A program made the position numbers and the translations under genes. Source: RGIG9060 sp045645985 (GTDB lineage Bacteria > Spirochaetota > Spirochaetia > Treponematales > Treponemataceae). Taken from it: 64,000 nucleotides of DNA. This document shows positions 24,763 to 34,392 of the stretch, piece by piece. Location: positions 35,647 to 99,646 of the forward strand of contig JAZRJV010000032.1 in assembly GCA_045645985.1 (NCBI GenBank). Reading direction: 5' to 3'. Under the pieces are notes generated by a model, which saw nothing but the letters and a program-made list of their open reading frames with translations, was not told where the DNA came from and did not search any database. Each line of letters starts with the position of its first letter. Positions within the stretch are counted from its first letter, which is position 1.

Positions 24763-26010
24763 TTACGCAAATTTTACGATGTAGTTCTTTTTCTTTCCAC
24801 GACGAAGAACGATAACTTCACCTTCAATAGCAAGTGCTTTTGTAACCAAAAGATTTTCGTCAGTTACTTTATCACCATTTAATGTGATAGAACCAGCGTT
24901 CAAAAATTCACGAGCTTCGCGTTTACTTGAACAGATTTTGTTGTTTACAAGCAAGTCGATTACAGTTGTGTTTTCATCATTTAATTCAACAGTTGGAACA
25001 TCTTTAAAACCGATTTTTACATCAGCCAAAGAAAGTTCTTTTACATTTCCAGAGAATAAAGCATTACTGATATTTACAGCTTTTTCGTATTCAGCTGCTC
25101 CGTGTAAGTCTGTAATGATTTCACGAGCCAAAGCCTTATGAGCTTCGCGCAATTCTGGATTTGCAGTATTTTTAGCATCAAGTTCTTCAATTTCTTCTTT
25201 TGATAAGAAAGTAAAAATTTTCAAGTAAGAAGTTACCATGCTATCATCAACATTGATTAAGTATTGGTAAAGTTCGTAACTTGAAGTTTTGTTAATATCA
25301 AGCCACAATGCGTTTCCTGCAGATTTACCAAATTTGTTACCGTATTTATCCAAAACCAAAGGCATTGTAAAGCCGTAAGCGTCTTTTCCTTCGATTTTGC
25401 GAATCAACTCAAGACCAGTTGTAATATTTCCCCATTGGTCAGCACCTTCAGCCTGAAGTAAACAATTTTTTGTTCTAAAAAGATGTAAAAAGTCGTAACC
25501 TTGAATCAAAGTGTAAGAAAATTCTGCAAAAGTAATTCCAGTTTCCAAACGGCGAGAAATAATATCTTTTCCGAGCATATAACTTACATTGATATATTTA
25601 CCGATGTCACGCAAAAAGTCCAAGAAACTAAAATCCTTCATCCAATCATAGTTGTTTACGATTTCTGCATTTCCATCAAAAATTTTGAGAACTTGAGCCT
25701 TAATTCCTTCGATATTTTTTTCAACTGTTTCTTTTGCAATCAATTCTCGTTCTGCTGTTGGACGAGGGTCACCAATCAATCCTGTTGCTCCACCAACCAA
25801 CAAAATTGGATGATGTCCAGCTTTTGCCAAGCGTTTTGCAGTAATCAAACTTGAGTAATGTCCTAAGTGCAAACTATCAGCAGTTGGGTCAGTTCCCCAA
25901 TAAAATGAAATCTTTTCGTTATTTAATTTATCCTTAATGTCTTCTCCAGCAACATCTTTAATCAAACCGCGCCATTCTAAATCTTCGTATAAAGTCATAT
26001 CGTTTATCAT
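24763..26010 (-). CDS. tyrS: Tyrosyl-tRNA synthetase
   Basis: The 415-residue class I synthetase charges tRNA-Tyr. It has the HIGH-type motif LHLGHY near residue 48, the tyrosine pocket EFSYTLIQGYDFLHL and GADQWGN, the KMSKS-type loop KFGKSAGNA near 235, and a C-terminal S4-like RNA-binding domain (SKREAREFLNAGSITLNG). Length and order are standard for bacterial TyrRS. It heads the run followed by the ABC ATPase after five bases. AAGGA lies very close to the ATG. Confidence 0.97.
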   Translation of the reverse strand: MINDMTLYEDLEWRGLIKDVAGEDIKDKLNNEKISFYWGTDPTADSLHLGHYSSLITAKRLAKAGHHPILLVGGATGLIGDPRPTAERELIAKETVEKNIEGIKAQVLKIFDGNAEIVNNYDWMKDFSFLDFLRDIGKYINVSYMLGKDIISRRLETGITFAEFSYTLIQGYDFLHLFRTKNCLLQAEGADQWGNITTGLELIRKIEGKDAYGFTMPLVLDKYGNKFGKSAGNALWLDINKTSSYELYQYLINVDDSMVTSYLKIFTFLSKEEIEELDAKNTANPELREAHKALAREIITDLHGAAEYEKAVNISNALFSGNVKELSLADVKIGFKDVPTVELNDENTTVIDLLVNNKICSSKREAREFLNAGSITLNGDKVTDENLLVTKALAIEGEVIVLRRGKKKNYIVKFA

Positions 26011-26191
26011 CTTCCTTACATATAAAAAATCAATGAGAAAAGTTTATCATTTTTTTTGAGTTTTGTCAGTAGTTTATTTCTTCCCTAATTTTACTTTGAT
26101 TTTATAAAACGATGTAAGCAAGTTCTACTATTTATTTTTTTACAAAATTTTAATTGCATGCATAAAATTACTATGATAAAATAGGTTTATT

Positions 26192-28606
26192 ATGGAAAGA
26201 AATAAAATAAATAAGGTTACAACAAAACGAAGATTTTTTCTCATACCTGGAATTTGTACGCTAGTTTTATTTTGCGCAGCGATTTGCCTTATGAACCATT
26301 ATTCAAAAAAAATGTTAGAATCTCACATAAAAGAAAATAACGAATATCTTTCTGAAATAAACAAACAAATTGCAACAACTATTGATGAGAGAATTTACAC
26401 AAATCAAGTTTTAATCAATTCAATTTCAACAATGATGAATGAGCAAAATTATGAAAGCAAAGAAATTGCAGAAAATCTAAAAACAGAAAGAATAAAACAT
26501 AATTTTGTAAGAATTGCAATTATAAAACCAGATGGGAATTATACTGAAAACGGAAAAACTATAAATTTAAATTCAAGAAGTTATTTTCAAGAAGCATTAA
26601 AAGGAAATTCTTCAATTTCGGATATTTTAGTTTCCAAATTAACTGGAGAAAAAATTATTGTTTATTCTGCGCCAATCAAAAACAACAACCAAATTATCGG
26701 AATTTTGATAGGTGTACAAAGTGTAAAATCGCTACAAAAAAATTTAACTGTTCAAGCATTTAACAATAATGGTTTTACAAGGATAATTGATAAAAATGGA
26801 AATTATGTTATTTCAACAGAAAGCGAAGACTTTATCGAAAAAAATATTTACGATGAAATTAACAAAAGTTGGAATGATGTGAATTTTGCAAAATCTCGAA
26901 TGCAAACTATTATCCAAGAAGGCAAATCTGGAGTTTTTAGATATAAAGACAAATTTACAGCAATTTACACTCCGATAAATTATAATGATTGGATGTTATT
27001 TACAATGCTTCCATCCAATATTTTAGAAAATGAAAATGTAGGTCATACACATTTATACTTAGTTCTTTGCTTATTACTTGGAATAATTTTATTAGTTTTC
27101 ATTGTAGGTTTATCTTTATTTCAAATTAGAAATCATAAAGTTTTAAAAGAAATTGCATTTACTGATTCAATTACTGGCGAAGGAAATCAAAACTGGTTTA
27201 CAAGAAAAGCGGAAGAATTAATAAACGCAAATGATTCCATAAAATATGCCATAATTACAGTTGATATTTACCAATTCAAAATTGTAAACGATAAATTTGG
27301 TCGAGCAAAAGGTGATGAAACCTTGCGTTATGTTTATTTTACAATAAAAAGTTTACTTGAGCCTGAAGAAATTATCGCAAGAACAAGTTCTGATAACTTC
27401 AAAGTTTTACTAAAATATGATAACGACCAACTTTGTATCGAAAGATTAAAAGCTTGGACAGCAAAAATAAATTCTTTTAACGCAGATATAGATGACGACG
27501 ATAAATTCTTTATTTATCTTGCTTGTGGAGTTTGCCCTATCGAGCATAGTGTAGAAAAAACAACAGAGCAAACTAAGAAATATGATTTACTTGCTTGTTA
27601 CGATAGATGTGCTATAGCTCTTTCTACTGCAAAACCGGTAAAAGATTCCTATTTGCGTTGTGGATTTTTTGATGAATGGGATTTAACCGTGATGATTCAT
27701 CATAAAATTATCGAAAACAGAATGAAATCTGCTCTAAAAAATGATGAATTTCAAATTTATCTTCAACCAAAATATGACATCGTTCAAAATAAAATTGCTG
27801 GCGCCGAAGCTTTGGTTCGTTGGGCTGATCCTACAAGAGGTTTGATTCCACCAAATGATTTTATTCCTTTGTTTGAAAGTAATGGATTTATCTTAGATTT
27901 AGACCTTTATGTTTTTGACCGAACATGTCACCTTTTACGACAATGGATAGACCGCGGAATAAATCCTGTAATCATCTCTGTAAATCTTTCAAGAGCATAT
28001 TTGCAAGATTTTACTTTCTTAGGAAAATTTGAAGAAATTCGCAGAAAATATGAAGTTCCAGCAAAATATATTGAACTTGAACTTACAGAAACAGTTGTAT
28101 TTGAAAATATGAATATTCTTTCAGATATAATCAATTTAATACATGATTTAGGCTACAGTTGCTCAATAGACGATTTTGGTTCAGGATATTCTTCGTTAAA
28201 TATTCTAAAAAATATTCCTGTTGATACAATCAAAATTGATAGAGGATTTTTTATTGGTGAAAATTCAGACACAATCAAAAGTGATACAATCGTTCGTAGC
28301 GTAATTGATTTGGCACGAAAATTAAAAATGAAAACAGTTTCTGAAGGAATTGAGTATAAAGACCAAGTAGAATTTTTAAAAGATGCTAAATGCGATATGA
28401 TTCAAGGATATTATTTTTCAAAACCAATTCCAATTATCGAATTTGAAAAACTTGCATTCGGGTTAGTAATTTCAGAAAAAAGAACTTTACCATCAGAAAG
28501 TTTAGGCGAAGTTATGCAACCAGAAGATTATCTTGAATCTACACAAGCTTTTACAGAAAGCAACTTTCCAGCTTCAGTAATTTTACGCCAAAACGAGTCA
28601 GAATAA
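26192..28606 (+). CDS. Membrane c-di-GMP phosphodiesterase with degenerate GGDEF and EAL domains
   Basis: An 804-residue sensor. TM1 lies near residues 14-32 and TM2 near 285-308; the 250-residue loop between looks like a Cache/PDC ligand-binding domain. The GGDEF domain (about 320-480) keeps the fold, but its signature site reads RTSSDNF instead of RxGGDEF, so cyclase activity is unlikely. The EAL domain (about 515-765) retains GAEALVRW, ELTETVV, IDDFGSGYSSL, IKIDRGF and EGIE, so it should hydrolyse cyclic di-GMP, perhaps with the GGDEF part as a GTP sensor. It is transcribed alone, and AGG lies six bases before the ATG. Confidence 0.92.
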   Translation: MERNKINKVTTKRRFFLIPGICTLVLFCAAICLMNHYSKKMLESHIKENNEYLSEINKQIATTIDERIYTNQVLINSISTMMNEQNYESKEIAENLKTERIKHNFVRIAIIKPDGNYTENGKTINLNSRSYFQEALKGNSSISDILVSKLTGEKIIVYSAPIKNNNQIIGILIGVQSVKSLQKNLTVQAFNNNGFTRIIDKNGNYVISTESEDFIEKNIYDEINKSWNDVNFAKSRMQTIIQEGKSGVFRYKDKFTAIYTPINYNDWMLFTMLPSNILENENVGHTHLYLVLCLLLGIILLVFIVGLSLFQIRNHKVLKEIAFTDSITGEGNQNWFTRKAEELINANDSIKYAIITVDIYQFKIVNDKFGRAKGDETLRYVYFTIKSLLEPEEIIARTSSDNFKVLLKYDNDQLCIERLKAWTAKINSFNADIDDDDKFFIYLACGVCPIEHSVEKTTEQTKKYDLLACYDRCAIALSTAKPVKDSYLRCGFFDEWDLTVMIHHKIIENRMKSALKNDEFQIYLQPKYDIVQNKIAGAEALVRWADPTRGLIPPNDFIPLFESNGFILDLDLYVFDRTCHLLRQWIDRGINPVIISVNLSRAYLQDFTFLGKFEEIRRKYEVPAKYIELELTETVVFENMNILSDIINLIHDLGYSCSIDDFGSGYSSLNILKNIPVDTIKIDRGFFIGENSDTIKSDTIVRSVIDLARKLKMKTVSEGIEYKDQVEFLKDAKCDMIQGYYFSKPIPIIEFEKLAFGLVISEKRTLPSESLGEVMQPEDYLESTQAFTESNFPASVILRQNESE

Positions 28607-28612
28607 TAGAAA

Positions 28613-29302
28613 TTACAAATTGATTGGATAAAAACTAAATCTGCCAAACAACTCGCTACGAATACCAAAGAAAGAAACATCGTATCGTTCTCTCATTCCA
28701 GGAAAGCTTACAAAGGCAAAACTTGCTGGATATCCACCTCTTGGTCTTGAGCAACTTCCTGGATTTAGATAAAGCGTTCCAGAATCTTCGTGTCTAAAAG
28801 GTTGATGTGTATGTCCAAAGAAAACTAAATCCGCATCTAAATTTTGTGCAGCAAAAGAAAGGCTTTCCAAACCAAAATCTACAGAAAACTTATTTCCATG
28901 AACAGCAAAAACATTTCTTCCGGCAACTGTAAAAGAAATACTACTTGGAGCAGTAATAATTTTTCTGCTTGCAGGTAATTCATTGGTTTTTGGTTTTATA
29001 ATTTGATTTTTTTCAGAATCACCATTTCCTTTGACAATGGCAACAACAGGTGGCAAATGTTCTTGTAAAGATTCATCTACATAAGCCTCTTGGATATAAG
29101 AAGAAATATCGCAAATTCCATCTCCACAAAATACAAGAGCATCTGAAATGTGACCAAATTCTTGAATTATATCACACAAAACATCGTAATCACCATGTGT
29201 ATCTGAAATTACAAGAATATTCGCAGAAGATTTTTCTTCAAGTGCGATAATGTCTTCTTGAGAACCAATTAAATTAGACGCAAGTTGAGTTAAACTATTC
29301 AT
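28613..29302 (-). CDS. Metallophosphoesterase, YfcE/MJ0936 type
   Basis: A 229-residue calcineurin-like phosphoesterase. The metal ligands appear in order: ISDTHGD near residue 33, FCGDG near 59, GNGD near 93, AVHGN near 134 and FGHTHQP near 163. A 28-residue N-terminal extension precedes the domain. The family hydrolyses phosphodiesters, but the physiological substrate is not known. It lies 12 bases after the lipoprotein gene and is probably cotranscribed with it. Its stop faces the EAL gene's stop across six bases. Confidence 0.88.
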   Translation of the reverse strand: MNSLTQLASNLIGSQEDIIALEEKSSANILVISDTHGDYDVLCDIIQEFGHISDALVFCGDGICDISSYIQEAYVDESLQEHLPPVVAIVKGNGDSEKNQIIKPKTNELPASRKIITAPSSISFTVAGRNVFAVHGNKFSVDFGLESLSFAAQNLDADLVFFGHTHQPFRHEDSGTLYLNPGSCSRPRGGYPASFAFVSFPGMRERYDVSFFGIRSELFGRFSFYPINL

Positions 29303-29314
29303 TCTCGTTTTATC

Positions 29315-30160
29315 CTACTTTATACCAAATCTTTCAAAAAAACTTTTTGCCTTTGACTTATCATCTTCAGGTTCTTCAATTACAATAGGTTCGATATAAT
29401 TTAATACAAAATGATTTTTTGACCTTAATCCTGTATCAGCATCAAGAAAAGATGATACTTCCCAATCCTTACCAAAAATTCCAGTTGCAATTTGCAAAAT
29501 TTCTTTATTTTTTAACTCTAAAGGATTTTTCAGAACATCAACTACTTTTGAAAGAAGGAAATTCATTTTATCAAGATGTTTTAATTCTGTATCGTTAGTT
29601 AATGATGTTATAGAATCTTCTGAAAGTTCAGTTTTAGAGGATTCTTCTGTTTCATCTGATAAAACAAGTTCTTCCTCAGCAAAATCAAAAACCAAAAATG
29701 AGCCCGCTTCAGTTCCCAAAACATCATCTTGAGAAAATAAAGAAATTACAGTGCAATCTAAATTATCATCTTGAATTTTTGCAAGAGCTCGATGAGTATA
29801 TTCAGGAGCACCTAAAGTTATAAGAGCTTTACAATTTTTATCTTTTACTATAGAAGATAAATTTGAAATTCTTGCAGTAGAACCAGAAACTAAAAAATCA
29901 TCAGGATAAATTAACGGAAGAATTAGACCTTTTTCTTTTTCAAGTCCATATTCTTCAGCCAAATGAGAACAAACTGAATCTACAAAAGGTTTATCGTTAT
30001 AACCATATCCAAAAAGAACAGCAATATGTTTTTCTACAGGAGTCCATTTTTGTACAGGAGCTTGTTCAACAGGTTCTTTTTTTGAGCATGAAGTTAAAAA
30101 CACTAAAAAAGTAATTAAAATAATAGAAATAATACTGAAATGTTTATTCATATTTTTCAC
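29315..30160 (-). CDS. Lipoprotein of unknown function
   Basis: A 281-residue protein with a lipoprotein signal peptide (ISIILITFLVFLTSC, cysteine near residue 25). The mature part starts with IAVLFGYGYNDKPFVDSV and contains KALITLGAPEYTHRALAKI, which look like alternating strands and helices of a periplasmic-binding-protein-like fold, possibly related to DUF3798; I am not certain of that. An acidic Ser/Glu-rich insert lies near residues 165-195. It is the first gene of a two-gene unit with the phosphoesterase. Confidence 0.65.
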   Translation of the reverse strand: MKNMNKHFSIISIILITFLVFLTSCSKKEPVEQAPVQKWTPVEKHIAVLFGYGYNDKPFVDSVCSHLAEEYGLEKEKGLILPLIYPDDFLVSGSTARISNLSSIVKDKNCKALITLGAPEYTHRALAKIQDDNLDCTVISLFSQDDVLGTEAGSFLVFDFAEEELVLSDETEESSKTELSEDSITSLTNDTELKHLDKMNFLLSKVVDVLKNPLELKNKEILQIATGIFGKDWEVSSFLDADTGLRSKNHFVLNYIEPIVIEEPEDDKSKAKSFFERFGIK

Positions 30161-30247
30161 GCTGTAATTCTAACACAAGCATTAGTTTTATTCTAGTGTA
30201 AAATTAACTTATTGATTTTTTGGAGATTTTACTATATCGTTGACTTT

Positions 30248-31906
30248 ATGGACATAGTATCAATGATTTTACAGCTTTTTGGAAGCCTTGGAATCCTTCT
30301 TTACGGAATGCAATTAATGAGTGACGGAATCCAAAAAAGTGCTGGTCAGAGTTTACATAAAGTACTTGGGCTTATGACAAGTAATCGTATATTTGCTGTT
30401 TTAACAGGAATGTTGATAACAATGATTATTCAATCTTCTGGAGCCACAACTGTTATGGTTGTTTCCTTCGTAAACGCTGGATTGATAACTTTGCCACAAT
30501 CAATAGGTGTTATTTTTGGAGCAAACATCGGAACAACAATTACCGCATGGATTGTTGCACTTTTTGGTTTTAACTTTAAAATTTCAGCATTAGCAATTCC
30601 TTTTTTTGGACTTGGATTTTTTCTTACATTTTTCAAAAAGTTAAAAAAACAAAACCTTGGCGAAGCTTTCATGGGTTTTGGTCTTTTATTCTTAGGATTA
30701 GACTTTCTTTCTAAAGTAATTCCTACCGTAAATGCAGATAATATCGGATTTTTATCCGCTTTAACTGGAAATGGCGTTTTAAGCATTGTTATTGGTGTTA
30801 TTGCAGGAATAATTCTTACAGTTCTTCTTCATTCATCTAGTGCATCAACAGCAATTATTATCACAATGAGTTATAACGGAATTTTACCTTGGGAATTTTC
30901 TGCCGCCATGGTTTTAGGAAGTAACATTGGTTCTACAATCGATGCAGTTTTAGCCGCTATCGGAACAAAGGTGAATGCAAGACGAGCCGCTTTAGTTCAT
31001 GTTTTATTTAATGTAACTGGAACAGTTTTAGCAATCATCTTCTTTAATCCTCTTTTAAAATTGGTAGATTTAATAATTCCAGGACCAGTTATAGATTCTA
31101 TAACAACACATATTGCAATGTTGCATACAATTTTCAATGTAATAAATACATTGATTTTCTTACCATTTGTAAATCAACTTGCAGCCCTTACAGAAAAATT
31201 TATCAAACCACACAAAGATGAAACTCCAGATGTTTACAAATTTGAATTTAACTTAGTTGGAATCCGAGAAAGCGCAGAAGCAGAAGTAATGCGTGTGGAA
31301 AAAGAAATTTCTGATATGACAAATATCGTAATTGATATGTTTACAAGAATCCAAAACGGATTTTCACAACGAAATAAAGATTTCATCGCTGAAAATATGG
31401 AAAAACTTTCTAGTTCAGAAGAGTTTGCTGACCAAATGCAAGAAGAACTTTCTAAATTCTTAGTAAAATGTCAAACACTTCCACTTACTGATAAGCAACG
31501 AAACAACCTTTCTATGATGTTAAGAATTATCGATGACTTGGAAAGCCTAACCGATGATTGTTTCAGTATTGCAGTTCTTCTCAAACGAAGTGTAGAAAAG
31601 AAAATGGAATTTGCAAAAGAAGATATGGAACGACTTGATCCTTACATGGAACTTGTTCAACACTTCCTTGAATTTATCAAAGAAAATATCAACAGACCAC
31701 TTAATGCAGAAAAATTGCGCTTAGCAGAAGTTATGGAAGATCAAATTGACTTATTCCGAAAAAACTTAAAAAAGATTGCAAGAAAGCGTCTTGAAGAAGG
31801 TGCAAATGTTAAAGCCGAGCTTCTTTACATCGATGTAATTAGACACATTGAAAAAATGGGAGACCACGCATTTAGCATTTCAGAATCATTAAGTCAAACA
31901 CAATAA
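30248..31906 (+). CDS. Na+/phosphate cotransporter family protein with PhoU-like domain
   Basis: A 552-residue NptA/YjbB-type protein. The first 320 residues hold about eight or nine membrane segments with the two inverted family repeats, MIIQSSGATTVMVVSFVNAG near residue 58 and LLHSSSASTAIIITMSYNG near 196. The C-terminal 200 residues form a PhoU-like helical region. The family imports or exports phosphate coupled to sodium; the direction is not visible. The ATG at 30248 fits the family start; a TTG 12 codons upstream extends the frame. GGAG lies about 22 bases upstream of the ATG, unusually far. A terminator follows. Confidence 0.9.
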   Translation: MDIVSMILQLFGSLGILLYGMQLMSDGIQKSAGQSLHKVLGLMTSNRIFAVLTGMLITMIIQSSGATTVMVVSFVNAGLITLPQSIGVIFGANIGTTITAWIVALFGFNFKISALAIPFFGLGFFLTFFKKLKKQNLGEAFMGFGLLFLGLDFLSKVIPTVNADNIGFLSALTGNGVLSIVIGVIAGIILTVLLHSSSASTAIIITMSYNGILPWEFSAAMVLGSNIGSTIDAVLAAIGTKVNARRAALVHVLFNVTGTVLAIIFFNPLLKLVDLIIPGPVIDSITTHIAMLHTIFNVINTLIFLPFVNQLAALTEKFIKPHKDETPDVYKFEFNLVGIRESAEAEVMRVEKEISDMTNIVIDMFTRIQNGFSQRNKDFIAENMEKLSSSEEFADQMQEELSKFLVKCQTLPLTDKQRNNLSMMLRIIDDLESLTDDCFSIAVLLKRSVEKKMEFAKEDMERLDPYMELVQHFLEFIKENINRPLNAEKLRLAEVMEDQIDLFRKNLKKIARKRLEEGANVKAELLYIDVIRHIEKMGDHAFSISESLSQTQ

Positions 31907-31927
31907 AAATAATCTGAATTTACCAAA

Positions 31928-31966
31928 AAGCCGAGTAAACTAAATTTTGCTCGGCTTATTTTTTTT
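31928..31966 (+). terminator. Terminator after the Na/Pi cotransporter gene
   Basis: AAGCCGAG pairs with CTCGGCTT around a 14-base loop and is followed by ATTTTTTTT on the plus strand. Confidence 0.88.
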
Positions 31967-32023
31967 AGTACCATCAATTTTGCAAAGTATATTTGTTTTA
32001 CAATTTTTTTTGTTTTAATTCAT

Positions 32024-32689
32024 CTAGTAAAATGATAATTCAGATAATGCAAATCCGTATTTTCCATGCCCCGGAAAAACTTTTACATCAGCAGGAAAAG
32101 ATAAAAGATATTTCAAGCTTTTAATCATTTGAGTTTCATTCCCACCAAACAAATCTGTTCTTCCGTAGGAATTCCAAAATAATGTATCGCCAGAAATTAA
32201 AAGTTTTTCTTTTTCGTTATACAAACAACTAGAACCTTGTGTATGCCCTGGAGTTTCTATAACTTGCCAATCTTCAAAAAGAACAGTTTTATCACTATAA
32301 AAAACATCAGCAGAAGGTAAATCATTTTCATCTGGCAACATTTTTTCCACAAAAAAGCCCATCCCTGAAAAAGCAAAATCCTGATACTGAAAATCGTAGG
32401 AATTTTTGCCTAAAGCTTTTCCATCTTTTTTATTGATAAAAATTTTTGCATTTGTAAAAAATGATTTTAATTTTTCGATTGCTCCAACATGGTCTAAATG
32501 TCCATGAGTTAAAAAAATTGAAATTTCGCAATCTTTTGGAAGATTAGATTTTTCTTGTAAAGAAATTACACTTTTTTGAATTATATCTGCCTTATCACCT
32601 GGGTCAACGATACAAATTCCATCTTTATAACAAAAAAGATAAGTATTTACTGCAAAATCACCAAGAGTAAGACAGATAATATCAATCAT
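32024..32689 (-). CDS. MBL-fold hydrolase, glyoxalase II-like
   Basis: A 221-residue metallo-beta-lactamase-fold protein. The metal-binding HxHxDH is seen in FLTHGHLDHVGA near residue 60, with later ligands in TPGHTQGSSCL near 146, LISGDTLF near 168 and VFPGHGKYG near 206. The pattern is that of single-domain glyoxalase II-like hydrolases acting on thioesters, though many substrates are known for the fold. It starts two bases after the DbpA-domain gene stop, so they are cotranscribed. Confidence 0.88.
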   Translation of the reverse strand: MIDIICLTLGDFAVNTYLFCYKDGICIVDPGDKADIIQKSVISLQEKSNLPKDCEISIFLTHGHLDHVGAIEKLKSFFTNAKIFINKKDGKALGKNSYDFQYQDFAFSGMGFFVEKMLPDENDLPSADVFYSDKTVLFEDWQVIETPGHTQGSSCLYNEKEKLLISGDTLFWNSYGRTDLFGGNETQMIKSLKYLLSFPADVKVFPGHGKYGFALSELSFY

Positions 32690-32691
32690 TT

Positions 32692-33381
32692 TTATACCAA
32701 AAATGCATCAGAAGAAGATTCTGTTGTAGAAGAATCAACTGTTAAATCAAGATTTTCATCATTTGCTGATGAATCATAATCATCGCTTGCAAATTTTTCA
32801 TCTTCTGATTCTTCGCGTTTTCTAGAAAAACTTACAGCAAGTTTTCTTCCTCGATAATCATATCCATTCAATGTGTTGATAACTCTATCTGCATCTTCTT
32901 TGTAAAGTTGAACAAAAGAATAATTTTCTAAAACCTTGATTGTTCCAATTCTCTCTCTATCTAATTGAACAACTTGTGCAATCAAACCAACCAAATCTCT
33001 TGGGAATACATGACGATTTCTACCAATTCCAATAAAAATTGTTGTTGCATCTGCTTCATCAATTACAACTCTTGGAGTTTTTGCTCTTGCAACTCCGTCT
33101 TCATCGCCTATATTTCTAGAAAAACCTTCGTGTCTTCTATCTCTTGAAGAAAATTTATCTCTGCGAGGTCTGTGTCTAAATCCGCTTGCTCCACCAACAG
33201 CATTTTTTGCTAAATATGCGGCAACATAACTACGCAATGTTAGAGGAACAACTTTTTTGAAAATCTTTTTATATTCAGTTAATACAACTGGATCTTCCTC
33301 TGTTTTTACTTTTGAAACTGCATCTTCTAAAAATGCGATAAATTGTTCTTCATTAATTTGAAAATCATTCTTTGTTGACAT
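32692..33381 (-). CDS. Stand-alone DbpA RNA-binding domain protein
   Basis: A 229-residue protein. The N-terminal 60 residues are helical, residues 65-100 are Arg/Gly-rich and basic (FRHRPRRDKFSSRDRR), and residues 112-185 form a DbpA-type RNA-binding domain (IFIGIGRNRHVFPRDLVGLI, RIGTIKVLENYSFVQL, LNGYDYRGRKLAVSFS). The tail is acidic and Ser-rich. In DbpA this domain sits at the end of a DEAD-box helicase and recognises hairpin 92 of 23S rRNA; no helicase motif is present here. It may be a ribosome-assembly or RNA-chaperone factor. GGAGA lies before the ATG. Confidence 0.85.
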   Translation of the reverse strand: MSTKNDFQINEEQFIAFLEDAVSKVKTEEDPVVLTEYKKIFKKVVPLTLRSYVAAYLAKNAVGGASGFRHRPRRDKFSSRDRRHEGFSRNIGDEDGVARAKTPRVVIDEADATTIFIGIGRNRHVFPRDLVGLIAQVVQLDRERIGTIKVLENYSFVQLYKEDADRVINTLNGYDYRGRKLAVSFSRKREESEDEKFASDDYDSSANDENLDLTVDSSTTESSSDAFLV

Positions 33382-33444
33382 AAAAAAATCTCCTATAAAA
33401 TGTCATAAAAAAGTTCTTTGCAAACAAAAAAATAATAGCAAAGA

Positions 33445-34365
33445 TTAAATAAAATTAAATAAATCTGCAACGAAACAAGTTCCACTTTGATAAAATCCAT
33501 TTTGCTCTAAAACAGAAATAAAATGCTGTGGTAAAATTGTACTTGCAATCAAAACACGACGAACAGAATTTCTTCGTAAAAAAGTAAGACTTCTATCCAT
33601 CAATTCTCTAGCCAAACCAAAACCTCTAAATTTATCTTCCACGAACAAAAAAGGAATTTGAACAACATCTTTTGTTCCTGAAGGACAAGAACTAACGGCG
33701 ATAGCACCTGCAAAATCTCCAGCTTCGGTTTCAGCAAAATGAAGGAAGGTTTCATTTTCATCAAGTGACGAAAAATTGATTTTTATTAAATGGGAAAAGG
33801 CTTTTTCAAAACCATTTATATCTGAATTATCAACTTCTGCAATAAATTTATTTTTTACTTCATTATAAAGTTCAATAAAATCAGTTGCATTTCCTTCCTT
33901 AAAAACAAAACCATCATGAACAAGTTCAGGATAGTCTTCAATTTCTTCACTCAGTTTTTCTAATCCCCAAGATTCTCTTAACATATCGTACCATTGGGAA
34001 ATAAGATTTTTCATCTGTAATTCCTTAAAAGAAAACCATTTTTTTTCTAATTCAGGATACGAGTGAAGCACCTTTTTGAAATTTTTGAATACACTTTTTC
34101 CAGAAAAAAGCACATTCTTCAATTCTTCACGAGCAATAGGATTATGCAAAGAAGAAACAAACTGCTCCATAACCCTAAAACCCATCGCAGAATTCCACTG
34201 AGGAATTTCATAATATCTATTTTTGTCTATGGATTGTTCAGACTTATTCAATTCCTCAAGAGAACAACATTTCAATTCTTGAGAATCAAACAGAAAATCT
34301 GCACTCTGATTTTCCATCGCAAAAATTATATCATGTATCAATTCATCAGATAACAAAAACTGCAT
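33445..34365 (-). CDS. UPF0158-GNAT fusion protein
   Basis: A 306-residue two-domain protein. Residues 1-145 resemble UPF0158 (LSDELIHDIIFAMEN, then RYYEIPQWNSAMGFRVMEQF and KWFSFKE). Residues 150-306 are a GNAT acyltransferase with the acetyl-CoA-binding loop in FVEDKFRGFGLARELMDR and a C-terminal VLEQNGFYQSG. The substrate is unknown. The ATG at 34363-34365 preserves the UPF0158 start; TACAAT lies six bases upstream, so the mRNA may be leaderless. It is 27 bases after clpP. Confidence 0.75.
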   Translation of the reverse strand: MQFLLSDELIHDIIFAMENQSADFLFDSQELKCCSLEELNKSEQSIDKNRYYEIPQWNSAMGFRVMEQFVSSLHNPIAREELKNVLFSGKSVFKNFKKVLHSYPELEKKWFSFKELQMKNLISQWYDMLRESWGLEKLSEEIEDYPELVHDGFVFKEGNATDFIELYNEVKNKFIAEVDNSDINGFEKAFSHLIKINFSSLDENETFLHFAETEAGDFAGAIAVSSCPSGTKDVVQIPFLFVEDKFRGFGLARELMDRSLTFLRRNSVRRVLIASTILPQHFISVLEQNGFYQSGTCFVADLFNFI

Positions 34366-34371
34366 AATCAA

Positions 34372-34377
34372 ATTGTA
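34372..34377 (-). promoter_or_regulatory. -10 box adjacent to the UPF0158-GNAT start
   Basis: On the minus strand TACAAT ends six bases before the ATG, with no Shine-Dalgarno between. It lies inside the short clpP-GNAT gap and would give a leaderless transcript. Confidence 0.4.
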
Positions 34378-34392
34378 TCACATTCAGAAATT

